A DNA stretch of 64,000 nt from Thunnus maccoyii (lineage: Eukaryota > Chordata > Actinopteri > Scombriformes > Scombridae): positions 2,278,001 through 2,342,000 of the forward strand of contig NC_056545.1 in NCBI RefSeq assembly GCF_910596095.1. The letters run 5' to 3'. The position numbers and the translations under genes are program-made. Numbering within the stretch: the first letter of the stretch is position 1; every line of letters starts with the position of its first letter. The notes under the pieces were generated by a model that worked only from the letters and a program-made list of their open reading frames with translations, did not search any database and had not been told where the DNA came from. This document shows positions 45,851 to 59,026 of this stretch, in pieces.

Positions 45851-47459
45851 ATTTTCTCACTATTTGATTTTAAATGAATAATTTATTCCCAGTTTTAATC
45901 TTTCAAAGGCAGACTGATAAAAATACACAGGTCTTACGGTCTGGTAAAAGTTTTTATCTCTATACCTGTGATTGATTAATGTCTCTACTGCACTTTTATT
46001 GCCTTTATTAATTTTAGATTATTATTGCTTCACTGTGTTTCTGCTCCGTTACTTTCAGTCAGTTTGTATTTTACTTCACTGCCTATTATCTTGTGTTTAA
46101 GGCTGCAACTAACAATCGTTTGAGTATCCAGTGTTGGATCACAGCAGCTGTCTCCATGTTGCTCCGCTCGGTTCAACGCTCTTTGCTCAAAGGTTCGATG
46201 CCGCAGGGATTTAAACCGACAACCTTCTCCTCCCTGCTCGAGCACTACGAGCAGGAATCCCCTCACTGCTGCCCTCCTGAAGAGGAATTATCTGTGTCTT
46301 TATGGATTTATGGGAGATTTATTGTTTTACACTGATGAGTATTTAGTTTAGTCTGCTGCCGTAAAAACACATAAAACCCACAATAATTCTCATCGCACAC
46401 ACGACTATTTGTGTTTTCAAGTGTTTGATAGATGTTATATTGATGTTACATAATATGAGCAGCTCATTAACAGTAGCATGCTTTTTAATTTCTATAATTA
46501 TGTATATAAACAGTATGTATTGATGTATTGAAGTATTTTCAAAAATCATTTTGCTAAAAACGAGTAGTAAAATTTATGAAAAACAAAGTTTGTAACTTAC
46601 AATCAAGAGTAAACTTATAATTTTTTATGTTTTTTACCTTCAATGAAGGGTGTCAGTTTTCATCTTTTAACAGCTTTTTATACATTTTTTAACTAGCAAC
46701 TTAAAATGAAACTTTACATATTTTATTTCTAAGTTTTTTTTTATACCTTAATGAATCCAAGATGAAATAGTTTTAAAGTTAAAAACAACTGTATTTAATG
46801 TCAAGAAGAATCACAGATTTTACATTTACTTCAGAACATTAATATTTTTGTGAAACAGCAGATTATTTGTTTAATTTTGTCCCACATTAAAATAATTTAA
46901 TTCAGTCAAATCTCAACTCAGTGTCAAGTATTATAATTTAAAAACTAATAAATAAAGTAACTTTATATTCAACATAGCATGAAACACATTTAAACAATTA
47001 ATAATCATGTAATATTTCATGCTGCAGTTTCGGGGTGTAAAATGAAATTTTGACACTTGACAACATGCTTTTAATTTAAACTAATCCAAAGTAATAATTA
47101 GAGATATGTGTGTATTAATGAGAGTAATAAATGTAATATGTCTGACCTTTGACCTTCTTGAGGCTGAATGAACAGCAGCTACAGCAGCCGTGAGTCGGAG
47201 CTGCAAAGATCACAGAAACCAAAAGCAGACGAAGAAGAAGAGCGTAACCTCCGTTAGGTTTTACCGCTTCACACACCAGCTGAAGATCTTTAAATTAAAA
47301 GTGATGTCAAAACAAAAATTAAGTTATAAAATCACATACTGAAATGTTTAAAAAGCTTTTGAATGGGCTTGTTTATTTAACGTCAGAATAACAACATGAA
47401 AAACATTATAATTTGTCAAGTTTAATGTTAATTTTCTAACTTTTTATTGTATATACAAG
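45851..47459. other. Non-genic AT-rich DNA
   Basis: No exon was seen. A short GCTGCAACTAA-type end lies at 46099-46125. An open frame at 46093-46335 has no recognisable protein character. Confidence 0.35.
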
Positions 47460-47770
47460 TATATTTCATTTTATTAGGAACACCTGTGTGATCTAATGCA
47501 ATCCATTACAACAGCTCTGCCATAAATTCTACTTTTAGGAAGCTTATACATTTTGAGTTTGTGTTGATTCTACTTTATGTGTATTAATGAGGTCGTAGTT
47601 GGTGCTGATGGTGTACCGGAGTGCATTATATTGAAAAGTGTTCCTAATATTTTGTCCACTCCATTAGCATACTTGAGGACTGCAAAATATTAGGAACACT
47701 TTTCAGTATTTAATTAATAATTGTATTAGATTACACAGGTGTAACCTGATAAAGTGTCCAGTGAGTATGT
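47460..47770. repeat. MITE-like repeat ('ttattaggaacacctgtgtg' family)
   Basis: Starts 'ttattaggaacacctgtgtg', includes 'acaacagctctgccataaat' and 'gaaaagtgttcctaatattt'. The 'aaatattaggaacac' near 47690 is the inverse of 'gtgttcctaatatttt' near 47637, and 'acacaggtgtaacctgataa' the partial inverse of the left end. A palindromic dispersed teleost element. Confidence 0.55.
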
Positions 47771-49317
47771 GTGTGTAATTTCAAAAGTTTTATACACATA
47801 ATTTGAGAATTTCAGAGGTTAATATTTTTAAAACTTTTTTTTAAATTTGTACAATATTCTATTATCTTTTAGTTTTTGCTTTTTTTTGTTTTCTTTCCTC
47901 CTTTTGTTTTTGTTTGCAGATTAAAACATTAAAACATAACAACAACACTGAAAGTATGAAAACTCTATGTAGTAAAATAATGAATGAAAGGAGAAAAAAA
48001 CATTATTATAGTATTGTATTTTCTAATAATGCACATTATAATTAGTTATACATAACTTTTATTTTAATAATTTAAAAAAAGCATTAATAAGCTTCAATTT
48101 AAGTGTGTAAGTGTTGTTTGTTACACACCCAGCAGTCAGATATGTAGGAAAAAAGAAATCATGCAAAAGACAATTTTGAATTCCTCCAGACTGTCAGCCA
48201 ATTAACAAACACCTTACAACCGATAAAACAAAAACATCCTTTATACGAGACAATCAGTGCATCTTAATATCCATACACACTGAAAATCACTTGGTTAAAA
48301 TTTAACCCTGTTTGGGTCGATACAGCATCAACACAACTTGAACTTTAACAAGCTTTAGTTAAAAACTGTCACAAATGTTTTGCTTCTTGTACAAAACAAT
48401 GTGCATATGACATTCAAAAGATAGTTATTAATAATCAATAACAAACTGTGACACATAAGTTTAAAAAGAGAAGAGTCCCAACTCAACAGTTAAATAAAGA
48501 ATAACAATCAAACTGGCTTAAAAAACCCAGTTTTTAGTGTTTAGAAATTTTTTTTTTATAATGAACAGAATTCAAACATTGTGATGCATTAATAAACCAA
48601 CATATTGCTATTAATTCATACAGGCTAATAGTGTATAATTATTAGTATAAATATAATAATTTGTACCAGTGGCCTTAACTGTCTACATTTCATCTCATGG
48701 TCTTCTAATTAATGCAAATAATCTTGCTTTTATTTTGACAAGCTTACATTATTTATATCTAGTTGACATTGTGGGTAGATTAGTACTTTGTATTATGTGT
48801 CCTGTGTGTTTTTTGCTTTGTTCTGTTTGTTATTGTGCTGTTATATATTTTAATTGTAATGGACTGCAGATGAAAATTAGCTATAAACTAACTCTGGTGC
48901 ATCCAATGGTAACATTTATGTTTAACACTGTACATGGTCCTAATCAATAAATAAGACAAAAGTACGCAGCAAAACAGGTTAAAAGTCTCTGACCCAGATC
49001 TTGTTTGAACATATGAGTCTGATAACTGAACCTGACGCCTGTTAACAGTCGGCTCCTTCTTCTCATTGTCTTCTTAGAGTTTATTGTACATTAATATTCA
49101 GCATTTTTATTAGACACATTCAAATATTCACTACGTGAGTTATCAAATGCAAAAGCTGGATCCTGTTCACAATGACCTGACTGTGAAAAACCCTGAAGTA
49201 TCCTGGCACGTAAACACAACATCCAAATAATAATAACTTTATTTTACTGCAGTAAAACTACAGCAGTTAATGATTGTTCACAGAGACGGCAGATCCACAT
49301 AATCAGGTAATCTTTCT
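47771..49317. other. Non-genic AT-rich DNA
   Basis: No supported gene. The open frame at 48669-48950 is not recognised and sits in AT-rich DNA. Confidence 0.35.
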
Positions 49318-49410
49318 TTCTTTTCCTTTATTCAACAAGACAAAAGTCTCACTGAGATAAAAAAAATCTCTCTTTAAGAGAGACTTGGCCAAAAAGCAGC
49401 ATAAGAACAG
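49318..49410. repeat. Retroposon-type fragment
   Basis: 'acaaaagtctcactgagata' then 'agagagacttggccaaaaag' matches a dispersed teleost repeat. Class not certain. Confidence 0.4.
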
Positions 49411-50289
49411 TATTATGACAATAAATTAAGAACATTATATTATAAACAGGCAAAGACACATCAGACATTACAACAGAACATAAATATTATCCAGATAAAG
49501 TGCATGTGCAGGTATGAAGGCTCTAAACTGTCAAAAATAAAGTAAATAATAAAAAAAAGACAGATTAGAATCAGCTCTTATGCATTTAATATACAATATA
49601 AACCATAAACTAAAGTAATTATATGGTGCCTTGGCGTTTCTGAGCTTTAGCAAAGAAACAAACGGGAAAAAGAAGAGAATAAAAGAAGAACAATGAAGAA
49701 GGACAGAGCGAGGAATAACAGAAGAATAGAAACGAACATTTCTAAAGAAGAGATAAGGAGGGTTGTGTGTGAACTGGGTGTCCATCTTGTTTCTGTTTCC
49801 CTCTGTCACCTGTCTTCAGGTAAACCATTAACCAGCAAATGGCCATAAAAGTCCACTTTATGGAAAGTTTCATGATGGCGGCAGGTCGTAAAGACTGAAG
49901 CCTTTTATGGCCTCGCTGGCTGTTGTTGCTCACCTTGACACAGTTTGTATGTGAGCAAAATGTCGGCGAGGGCCGAGTTTAACCCCAAAAACTTCAAACA
50001 CAAGCTGCTCCTCCTCTTCTGTTAGCTTAGCTTAGATGTAGCTAGCTAGTTAAGATGCAGCACTTTGTCAAGAAAGCAAAGCAAAGAATCACTGCCCACA
50101 TTTATGTGTTTTTTTTAGAGATTCAAATATGTCTGTTGTGCCCTTTGATGTCGGTGTTCCTGGATTAAAAAACAACAGCTAGCTACCTCGCTACATCCAC
50201 AAGAAACGACAACAGAAAAATGGCAACAAGTCAAGAGGAAATGGATGCATCTCTACAGGTTGATGTTAGTCGACCTACAAAAATAACAA
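49411..50289. other. Non-genic DNA
   Basis: Nothing recognised. Confidence 0.35.
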
Positions 50290-50410
50290 CTGGTGGAAAG
50301 TAACTAAGCACATTTACTCAAGTGCTTATGTACAATTTTGAGATGGAAGATTTGACACAACGGATAATATAACAAGCTTTTAAAATACAACACATTGTTA
50401 AAGATGAAAC

Positions 50411-50742
50411 CAGTGGTTTCCAACCTTTTTGGCTTTTGACGTCTTACAAAAAGCAGTGTGTAGTCGGGGTCACATTTCACATGTCTATGAGTTGTTAACA
50501 GCTCCACCAAATAGTGATTTTTCCCTCTAAACTTCTCACATGCTTTCATTTCAATAAATGTTCAAATGATCCAATATTTCAGCAAAAATCAAAGATTAGA
50601 GAAAAAGTCCAAAAACTGAAAACAGATTTGTGTATCAGAACTTTGTTTTTTCTTCTTTCCTCTCCCATTAATCATCTCACCACCCCTCAGATTTATCTAC
50701 TGACCCTTTGGAGGGGCCTGACCCCTAGGTTGGGAACCACTG
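50411..50742. mobile_element. 332-bp hAT-like element nested in A4
   Basis: Same length and termini as in A1 and A2, and the same insertion position in the outer element. Confidence 0.75.
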
Positions 50743-50902
50743 GACTAAACTAGCTAACTGTATATAAAGTAGTGTAAACTAGCTCCACCTCCAGCAGCTA
50801 CAACAGTAACATGCTGCTCTAACACTGATGCTTCACTATTAATAATCTAATGATGTCATATATAATAATATATCAGTCAGAGGGACCAAACCACTACTTT
50901 TA

Positions 50903-51285
50903 CTGCAATACTTTAACTACATCAAGCTCATAATACTTATGTACTTTTACTGCAATACTTTAACTACATCAAGCTCATAATACTTATGTACTTTTACTGC
51001 AATACTTTAACTACATCAAGCTCATAATACCTATGTACTTTTACTGCAATACTTTAACTACATCAAGCTCATAATACTTATGTACTTTTACTGCAATACT
51101 TTAACTACATCAAGCTCATAATACTTATGTACTTTTACTGCAATACTTTAACTACATCAAGCTCATAATACTTATGTACTTGTACTGCAATACTTTAACT
51201 ACATCAAGCTCATAATACTTATGTACTTTTACTGCAATACTTTAACTACATCAAGCTCATAATACTTATGTACTTTTACTGTAGT
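50903..51285. repeat. 47-bp minisatellite in A4, about 8 units
   Basis: Same unit as the arrays at 14130, 19693 and 41868. Individual units have single-base changes. Confidence 0.85.
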
Positions 51286-51539
51286 AGTGTAGTGTATCTA
51301 TCTTCTTCCACTGCTGGAAGTTGGTCACTGACTCTTGGTCCGCAAGTCATGAAAGACGTTGAACTCTGCTTAGTCAGGATCTAAAGTGTAGTCTGACATG
51401 TCTCTCGGTGAAGTCAGGACAAGAATTTATGACTTTATGATTGCATAATGTGACACTGTGATCATGTCGGGTCCATCCCAATACTCACAGGTGTGTTTTA
51501 AGATAGTGATGAATAGTATCAGAGCTCAGTGGGACACAT

Positions 51540-53047
51540 TTGAATAACAAGCTTTGTACAAATGGATCAACAAAGCTCAGATGCTTTGTTTGTTTTTATT
51601 TTATTTACACAAGACGTGGATGGTAGATTTTATAGAGCAATACAGACCTTGTATAGTTGCCCTGTTGCCTGTGTTGAGATCAATGATATGTTTACTGACT
51701 GGTTTGATACACCTTTTGGAGTAAAACAAGGTGATATACTTTCCCCAACTCTTATTGCATTATTTGTGAATGACTTAGCCCTACAGATTAAAGTGACATT
51801 AAATTGGGTATTTTATTATATGCAGATGATATAATTTTATTGGCTGAGTCTGAATCTGATTTACAGAATATGTTAAACATGGTTAGTTTGTGGTGTTCTA
51901 AATGGAGATCAGCAATAAACAAGAGTAAAACACAAATAATACATTTCAGAAAGAAAGGTATGGAAAGAAGTACACAAATACTTTTGGTTTGGTTCAGTCA
52001 CCTTGGAGTATGTTAGTGTCTATAAATACTTGGGTTTCTTTTTTGATGAATTTATGACTTATGAGGCTGGAATTCGGCCCCTTGCTGGCTCAGCTGGGAG
52101 AGCTCTGGGATCAGTTATTAACAAATTGAAAGTAAGTAATGATCTTGGTTGTTGTACATATACCAAACTCTATGATGCATGTGTCTCCCCCGCATTGAAT
52201 TATGCTGCAGGCATTTAAAAGAATCTAAAACTATAGACTCTATACAGAATAGAGCTATACGATGTTTTTTGGGGGTTCATAGATTTGCTCCGATTCCCGC
52301 AGTTCAAGGATGAATGGGCCGGGTACCAGGGTCTATACAACGAAAATGTGGAGGATAGGATAAATAAGAAAGTATTTATGTGGAGTAAATTATACAGTTC
52401 TCCAGTTAGAGGAGGTGGATGTGCTGTATATCTATAGGAATAACCTGTGCTGTAATGTTAATTCTATTAAAAATGAAATTTTACTGAAATTTGAAGAAAA
52501 ATGGTTTTGTAAATGTTCTGTCAAAGACAAAATTAAGAACATATATACATATGAAACAGAATTTTGGCCCTGAATTATATGTAACATCTTGTTTATCTAG
52601 AAGCCAAAGATCTTTGATTGCACAGTTTAGAGCTGGTATTCTACATCTGGCCATTGAGATTTGCCATTTTCTATTGTACTGTACAAACTATGATGACTTA
52701 AGAGAGTTACTGTTTCATGAAATTGCTCGACTAAACCCTGAAATATTTTGGTGTTCAGATGAGCAAAAACTAGAATGGCTGTTTAATTTTGATGTATTTA
52801 AGTTTGCTAACTTTATCTCTAATTAGTGTTTACCTAGACTTGTCAGTAATATATGGCCTCTGACGGTAAATTAGAATATCTGTACTATTTAATGATGGTC
52901 TCTAGATCTGAAGGTGAAAGATTTTCTTTTTACAATATATATATTTTACTCTGTTCTTGGATTGTTGGAATTCATGGTGTCTTGTAAGCCCATGTGGGCA
53001 TACAGTTGTATGCATGACACAATAATAAAAATGTCATTCATTCATTC
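51540..53047 (+). pseudogene. Decayed LINE (non-LTR retrotransposon) with reverse transcriptase
   Basis: Three overlapping frames carry reverse-transcriptase text: TPFGVKQGDILSPTLIALFV, then LLYADDIILLAESESDLQ, with the YADD catalytic motif, then a later frame including YKYLGFFFDE. A C-terminal frame at 52491-52826 follows, containing LSRSQRSLIAQFRAGILHL. The breaks between frames show frameshifts and deletions. The 3' end is 'acacaataataaaaatgtca' followed by TTCA repeats, a usual LINE tail. Clade was not assigned. Not functional. Confidence 0.85.
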
Positions 53048-54431
53048 TATTTTTTAACATCTCGCTATGCAGCAATCTCAAATGGACGATGAATGGTTTG
53101 AGGCTTTGCTTCTCTCCATGTAGACAGAAATAAAATTATAATCTAAATGATAAATGATTGTCCAAACAAATGTAATTCATATAAATATTACAAATCGAGT
53201 CAAACTATCAGGAAAGCGACTTCCTGCCTTTAATAACTGCTGACAAATAAACATCTGACATTTACAGAACAAATTATTATTCACAATCTATATATATATA
53301 ATTATTCATGTACAGCAACACATACAGCATATTATAATGACATTTGGCTATTACAATATGATATTTAATATTTATACTGACAATGTCAGATATGTGATCT
53401 TATTCTCATCATTTTCCCTTTGAAGAGTTTGGATACTAAAGGACAAGTTCACAGTTTTTCAAGTCTGTCTTTAACCATCTGTGGAGGTTTGTTTGGACAT
53501 GAATAATATTCATAATAATGTCATAAATTTAAAGATTCCCTCCAGACATTTTTTAAGATGTATATAAAAGACTCTACTTTGAATAATAATATGTGTCTGA
53601 TACGTTTTTTCCACAAAACAATGGGTCTATTCTTCTTCTTGGGTCTATGAATACGCAAATATTTTTAATATTAATTATAATTATTAATTTTCCTGCTGGA
53701 CACCAGACGTTTCCTCCTTCACTGTGAATTCCATCCTCAGTGTTTGTGCACTGGAGGCTTCAAGTCTCCACATCACACTTGCGTGAGCTGAATAATGGAC
53801 CGTGATTGGTTCCAAACTAGTTATGATGTCACAAATCCTGCTCATAGGTTCACTCCTTAAACTCATATTTGCGGTGAGCAGAGAAAAACTTTCCTCTTAC
53901 GGCAGATAAATGTAAAAACAGCCTTTCAGTGTCAAACTCTGCACAGTGAAGCTCAAACATACAGCTGAAGGAACAAGAAGAAAAACATATTTTTGACTGG
54001 AGGGAAACTTCTTCATGTCTATTGATTAAACAGCTTATAGACACACTATTGCCAACGACTGGACTGCTGTTACACAATAGACTTCAGTGAATTATGGGAT
54101 ACACTGAGCTTTGAAGCCACTTTGAAGCTGTGTAAGGAAAAGTGTCCTGTGTGTTGGGATACACTTTCCTACTAACATGCAGTTTTGTGCTCAAGATTGC
54201 AAATGTGGGTATTGGACCCTAAAATATGTGTAATTGATCCTGATATTAATTTGTCTCTCAATAGTCTGTCTGTGACTCTCAGTCCAAAGCCGAACGGTTC
54301 CAGATGAAGAGCTTTAAAACAGCTCACAAATATATAGTTTCATTAAAAAGCCTCAGTAGCTGCTCACTGTAGTTTTGATCAAACAAACAGGAGGAAATAG
54401 TGCATGTACTGGGGACTATTTTCAGTGGCGG
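53048..54431. other. Non-genic DNA
   Basis: No exon is supported. A short family C start ('aaggacaagttcacagtttt') lies at 53437-53470. Nothing else was recognised. Confidence 0.35.
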
Positions 54432-55299
54432 ATGAATCCACATTTGGTGTTCTAGTTTTGCTGAAAGCTCTGACATGTTTGATTTGAACTAAATGCAACC
54501 CAGCAATGGTGTACAAATAACATGGGTTTACACTTTTAAAATACATGCAATATTTAACCTTTTTTAACCTTTTCATGTGTCATTTAACGCTGTTTGTTGG
54601 GTTTAGGCACAAAAACTACTCGGTCAGGGTTAGAGAAAGATCATGGGTTACGGTAAAACCGTCAAAAATGCCGGACGTGACGTAACAATTCTCCATTAAA
54701 ATGTGTGACGATAAAAAATGTCCGGTTGTTGGTCTTGAACATTGCTCTCCTTTTTATCGAACCATCCACCCAACCTGCCTCCTCCTAATAAGCCAAAGAT
54801 CACCTTATAGAATGAAAGAAAATCCCATAATATATGACTTATAAGGATTCGTGTATCACCTGCATGGAAAGTTGGACTTTGGCGCGTGCAGTGAACGCAG
54901 TAATCGCAGATTAAAGATTGAAGAGAACGAGCTGAATAAATGATATGAAAGTGACTGAAAAAGCAAACTAAGATGTGAGCCGTAGTCCATTATTCAAAGT
55001 AATCAAACTCAACTTTGAAAGCTACAGTGTTTCCATCTATTTATCTATATGAAGGGAACAGTGTCACTGTAGTTTTTAACAAACAAACAGGAGTAAATGG
55101 TGTATTTGTTGGGGGACTACTTTCAGCAGCGGATGAATCCATGTTCGGTGTTCTTGTATTTCCGGCAGCAGGACGGTTTGTGTTCATGGTGATGAAGCGT
55201 CACCCAGTGCCGCCATGTGGATCACTGACGAGTTTAATAACACTGAAGCTTATTTTATTATTATAAACATTTATTATTATTTGCAACAGATTGAGGATC
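54432..55299. repeat. Duplicated block D, copy 1 (about 870 bp)
   Basis: Runs from 'atccacatttggtgttctag' to 'ttgaggatcagctga' and is nearly identical to 55842-56715. Contains 'ggcacaaaaactactcggtc', a common teleost repeat sequence, and 'aacaaacaaacaggagtaaa'. Confidence 0.85.
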
Positions 55300-55841
55300 A
55301 GCTGAATAACCTGTGCTGTAATGTTAATTCTATTAAAAATGAAATTTTACTGAAATTTGAAGAAAAATGGTTTTGTAAATGTTCTGTCAAAGACAAAATT
55401 AAGAACATATATACATATGAAACAGAATTTTGGCCCTGAATTATATGTAACATCTCGTTTATCTAGAAGCCAAAGATCTTTGATTGCACAGTTGAGAGCT
55501 GGTATTCTACATCTGGCCATTGAGATTTGCCATTTTCTATTGTACTGTACAAACTATGATGACTTAAGAGAGTTACTGTTTCATGAAATTGCTCGACTAA
55601 ACCCTGAAATATTTTGGTGTTCAGATGAGCAAAAACTAGAATGGCTGTTTAATTTTGATGTATTTAAGTTTGCTAACTTTATCTCTAATTAGTGTTTACC
55701 TAGACTTGTCAGTAATATACGGTAAGCCTCTGACAGTAAATTAGAATATCTGTACTATTTAATGATGGTCTCTAGATCTGAAGGTGAAAGATTTTCTTTT
55801 TAAAATATATACGTTGTACTCTGGTCCTGGATTGTTGGAAT
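55300..55841 (+). pseudogene. LINE 3' fragment between the two D blocks
   Basis: Nearly identical to 52437-52970: the frame at 55357-55692 again reads LSRSQRSLIAQLRAGILHL, with a single amino-acid change there. The fragment begins abruptly at 'ataacctgtgctgtaatg' and ends at 'ctggattgttgga', without the 3' tail. Confidence 0.85.
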
Positions 55842-56715
55842 CCACATTTGGTGTTCTAGTTTTGCTGAAAGCTCTGACATGTTTGATTTGAACTAAATGC
55901 AACCCAGCAATGGTGTACAAATAACATGGGTTTACACTTTTAAAATACATGCAATATTTAACCTTTTTTAACCTTTTCGTGTGTCATTTAACGCCGTTTG
56001 TTGGGTTTAGGCACAAAAACTACTCGGTCAGGGTTAGAGAAAGATCATGGTTAATGGTAAAACTGTCAAAAATGCCGGATGTGACGTAACAATTCTCCAT
56101 TAAAATGCGTGATGATAAAAAATGTCCGGTTGGTGGTCTTGAACACTGCTCTCCTTTTTATCGAACCATCCACCCAACCTGCCTCCTCCTAATAAGCCAA
56201 AGATCACCTTATAGAATGAAAGAAAATCCCATAATATATGACTTCTTCTCTGGGAAGGATTCGTGTATCACCTGCATGGAAAGTTGGACTTTGGCGTGTG
56301 CAGTGAACGCAGTAATCGCAGATTAAAGATTGAAGAGAACAAGCTGAATAAATGATATGAAAGTGACTGAAAAATCAAACTAAGATGTGAGCCGTAGTTC
56401 ATTATTCAAAGTAATCAAACTCAACTTTGAAAGCTACAGTGTTTCCATCTATTTATCTATATGAAGGGAACAGTGTCACTGTAGTTTTTAACAAACAAAC
56501 AGGAGTAAATGGTGTATTTGTTGGGGACTACTTTCAGCAGCGGATGAATCCATGTTCAGTGTTCTTGTATTTCCGGCAGCAGGACGGTTTGTGTTCATGG
56601 TGATGAAGCGTCACCCAGTGCCGCCATGTGGATCACTGACGAGTTTAATAACACTGAAGCTTATTTTATTATTATAAACATTTATTATTATTTGCAACAG
56701 ATTGAGGATCAGCTG
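55842..56715. repeat. Duplicated block D, copy 2
   Basis: Direct repeat of 54432-55299 with few substitutions; one small difference is extra sequence at 'tctctgggaaggattcgtgt' (copy 1 has 'cttataaggattcgtg'). Confidence 0.85.
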
Positions 56716-57674
56716 ATACAAAACATTTATAATTAACAGCAGAAAACATAAAGAACAAAATAATTACATTTCAAAAATATGCTATTAAGATGACAACAAA
56801 TTATTTTCAGTGATAATTAATCCAATGATTTTTTAAAAATTTCATAATTAGTTATTTTAATTATAAAATCTCAGAAATGAGTAAAAATGAATCACTATAC
56901 TGTATGTGTAGGTAGACCAGGTGACATATTCACAACAGTCAAACAACCAAAGATGTTCATATTTCAAAGAAAAAGCATCAAATTATTATAATTGATAAGC
57001 AGGAACCAGTGAATGTTTTGCATTTTTGCTTGAAAAAATAACTTTTTTTTTTCCTTTCTCAACTTTATTGAAAACAGTCAAATTAATAAAGCGGTTGCAT
57101 ATAAACAAGTATGAAGAAGAAAAAGAGGTAATAAAGTGCCAGAGAATTTAATTATAACATAATAAATAAAAAACTTGTAAAATTATTGTGGAAGAAACTT
57201 TTTACATTCAGTAGAAAACAAAATAATACACAGGAGGAGGAAAAAAAAAGATTAATAATCAAGTAACATTAGTCAATAATTTCATAGGTTTTTAAAATTG
57301 TTTTGGTCTTTGTTGCTTTTTATTTTGCAGTTTGACTGGAGAGACATAATAGAGCTGAATATCAGTTATAAATAAGATAAAGTTGGTTTCTATTGGTCCA
57401 TTTAATTTTATGTATATAGAATTTGCCAAAAATTATAAATAGATGGATTAAAAAGCTTACATTCACACAGCAGTAGACAAAAACCTGTCTACTGCCATAT
57501 GACACATCGATGACAGCGGAGTAACATGACCAAACAGGGAAGTCAGTTCTGTCTTATTTGCTGTTTATAGTTTGATATTTTGATGGCAGATTAATCGATG
57601 ATTCACACTATTCTGAAGATTTTTAAAAAGTTATGATCATATGTAATATTGATAAATTAGATTTTATGTTTTAT
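56716..57674. other. Non-genic AT-rich DNA
   Basis: Nothing genic was seen. Around 57055-57130 'ctcaactttattgaaaacag' resembles the 3' end of a retroposon. Confidence 0.35.
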
Positions 57675-58040
57675 TTAGCGCTGCAGCGAACGATTAGTTT
57701 CATTATAGAATAATCTGCCAATTACTTCTTCAATTAATTGATTAATTGTTTTGTCTATAAATTGGCAGAAAATAGTAAAACATGACGGTTACAGTTTCTG
57801 TCTTCACGTGTTTTATTTTGTTCGACCAACAGTTTCAAATCCAACAATGTTCAGTTTCTAATCATATATGAGAAAGAAAATCATGAAATTCTCACATTTG
57901 AGAAGCTGAACAGCAAACATTTGGCATCACTGCTTAAAAAAATGACTAAACCAAACAATTAATTGATTATCAAAATAGTTGCTGATTAATTATCTGTCAG
58001 TTGAATAATCGATTAATCAGCTAATTGTTGCAGCTCTATT
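57675..58040. repeat. GCTGCAACTAA-type hairpin element, long copy
   Basis: Left end 'gcgctgcagcgaacgattag' and right end 'gctaattgttgcagctctat' are inverted. Interior contains 'tttgtctataaattggcaga' and 'tcacatttgagaagctgaac'. Confidence 0.65.
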
Positions 58041-58463
58041 TGTTTTGCTGAATACTTTGAAAAAACGCTCATATTTACACCAAGTGAACTATAATTTACA
58101 ACCATTTTAATAACACTATTATTGAATGATAATATTGAAAGATTATTTTAAACTAACAAAAGTGACATATTCAATTATAAGGATTTATATACAAATCAAT
58201 AACAATATCATTAAACTACTACTGCTACTATTAATAATAATGAAGTTTATTGTGGCTCATTGTGGATTATTAATAAAACTATAAAACAGAATCAGTCCCT
58301 GTGTACGATCACAGAAAAGCAAATTTACTGTATTTACCATGTTTGTCACATTTCTGAAAGTCATCCTGCAGAGCTGGCAGGACGTTTAAGGTGAGAGCGC
58401 CACCTTCTGGTAAAAACCTGAAGTCAAAAGAACATTTGTAACATTTTCAACAAAGGTCATCGT
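58041..58463. other. Non-genic AT-rich DNA
   Basis: Nothing recognised. Confidence 0.35.
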
Positions 58464-59026
58464 ATTAAAGGACAAGTTTTTCTTGCTGTAATCATTCCTC
58501 CTGTTCATACTGACCATTAGAAGATCCCTTCATAATGACCTTACAATGGAAGTGATGGAGGACAAAAAATGTATTTCAAAGTTTATCTGAAGGTAATATG
58601 AAGCTTCAGCGTCCAAATGAGTCAAATCAAGTAGATATCTTTCAACGTTACTGTCTTTTTAGTGCCAAAGTCCCTCTTTTTGTTACTATACTTCCACCTG
58701 CAGCTCAACAGGGAAACACTGTCCGAGGAAACACAAAGAGGGAATTTGATGCTAAAAAGACTGTAAATGTGTCAGATATCCACTTGATATGACTAACTCA
58801 GACTGCTGAAGCTGAATAGAAGCTTCACATCTACTTTTAAATGACTGTGTGGACACACTGTGGATTTTGGCCTCCATCACTTCCATTGAAAGCACATTTG
58901 AAGGATCTTTTAATATCCAGTATGAACAGGAGGAATGATTAAAGCGAGGAAAACCTCTTTCACTGTTACCATGGACACCTGACTGCTGGTTTAACACACA
59001 TGAAACACTGTGAACTCATCCTTTAA
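58464..59026. mobile_element. Fold-back MITE, family C copy 3
   Basis: Starts 'ttaaaggacaagtttttctt' and ends 'tgaactcatcctttaa'. The two arms are inverted repeats like those of copy 2. A decayed fourth copy lies at about 62780-62880. Confidence 0.7.

Larger units (their letters stand above)
50290..51313. mobile_element. Composite MITE A4, near full length
   Basis: Left end 'ctggtggaaagtaactaagc' and right end 'cttcttccactg' are the inverted termini usual for this teleost family. The interior holds the nested hAT-like element at 50411-50742 and a 47-bp array at about 50903-51285 (about eight units). It is the most complete copy here and defines the composite's limits. Confidence 0.75.

Noticed and set aside
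48669-48950. 93-aa hydrophobic frame
   Set aside because: AT-rich DNA gives hydrophobic frames by chance; no start context, no family recognised.
52491-52826. 111-aa frame repeated at 55357-55692 as a duplicated gene
   Set aside because: It is the C-terminal part of the LINE ORF2-type protein, in a decayed element and its partial copy.
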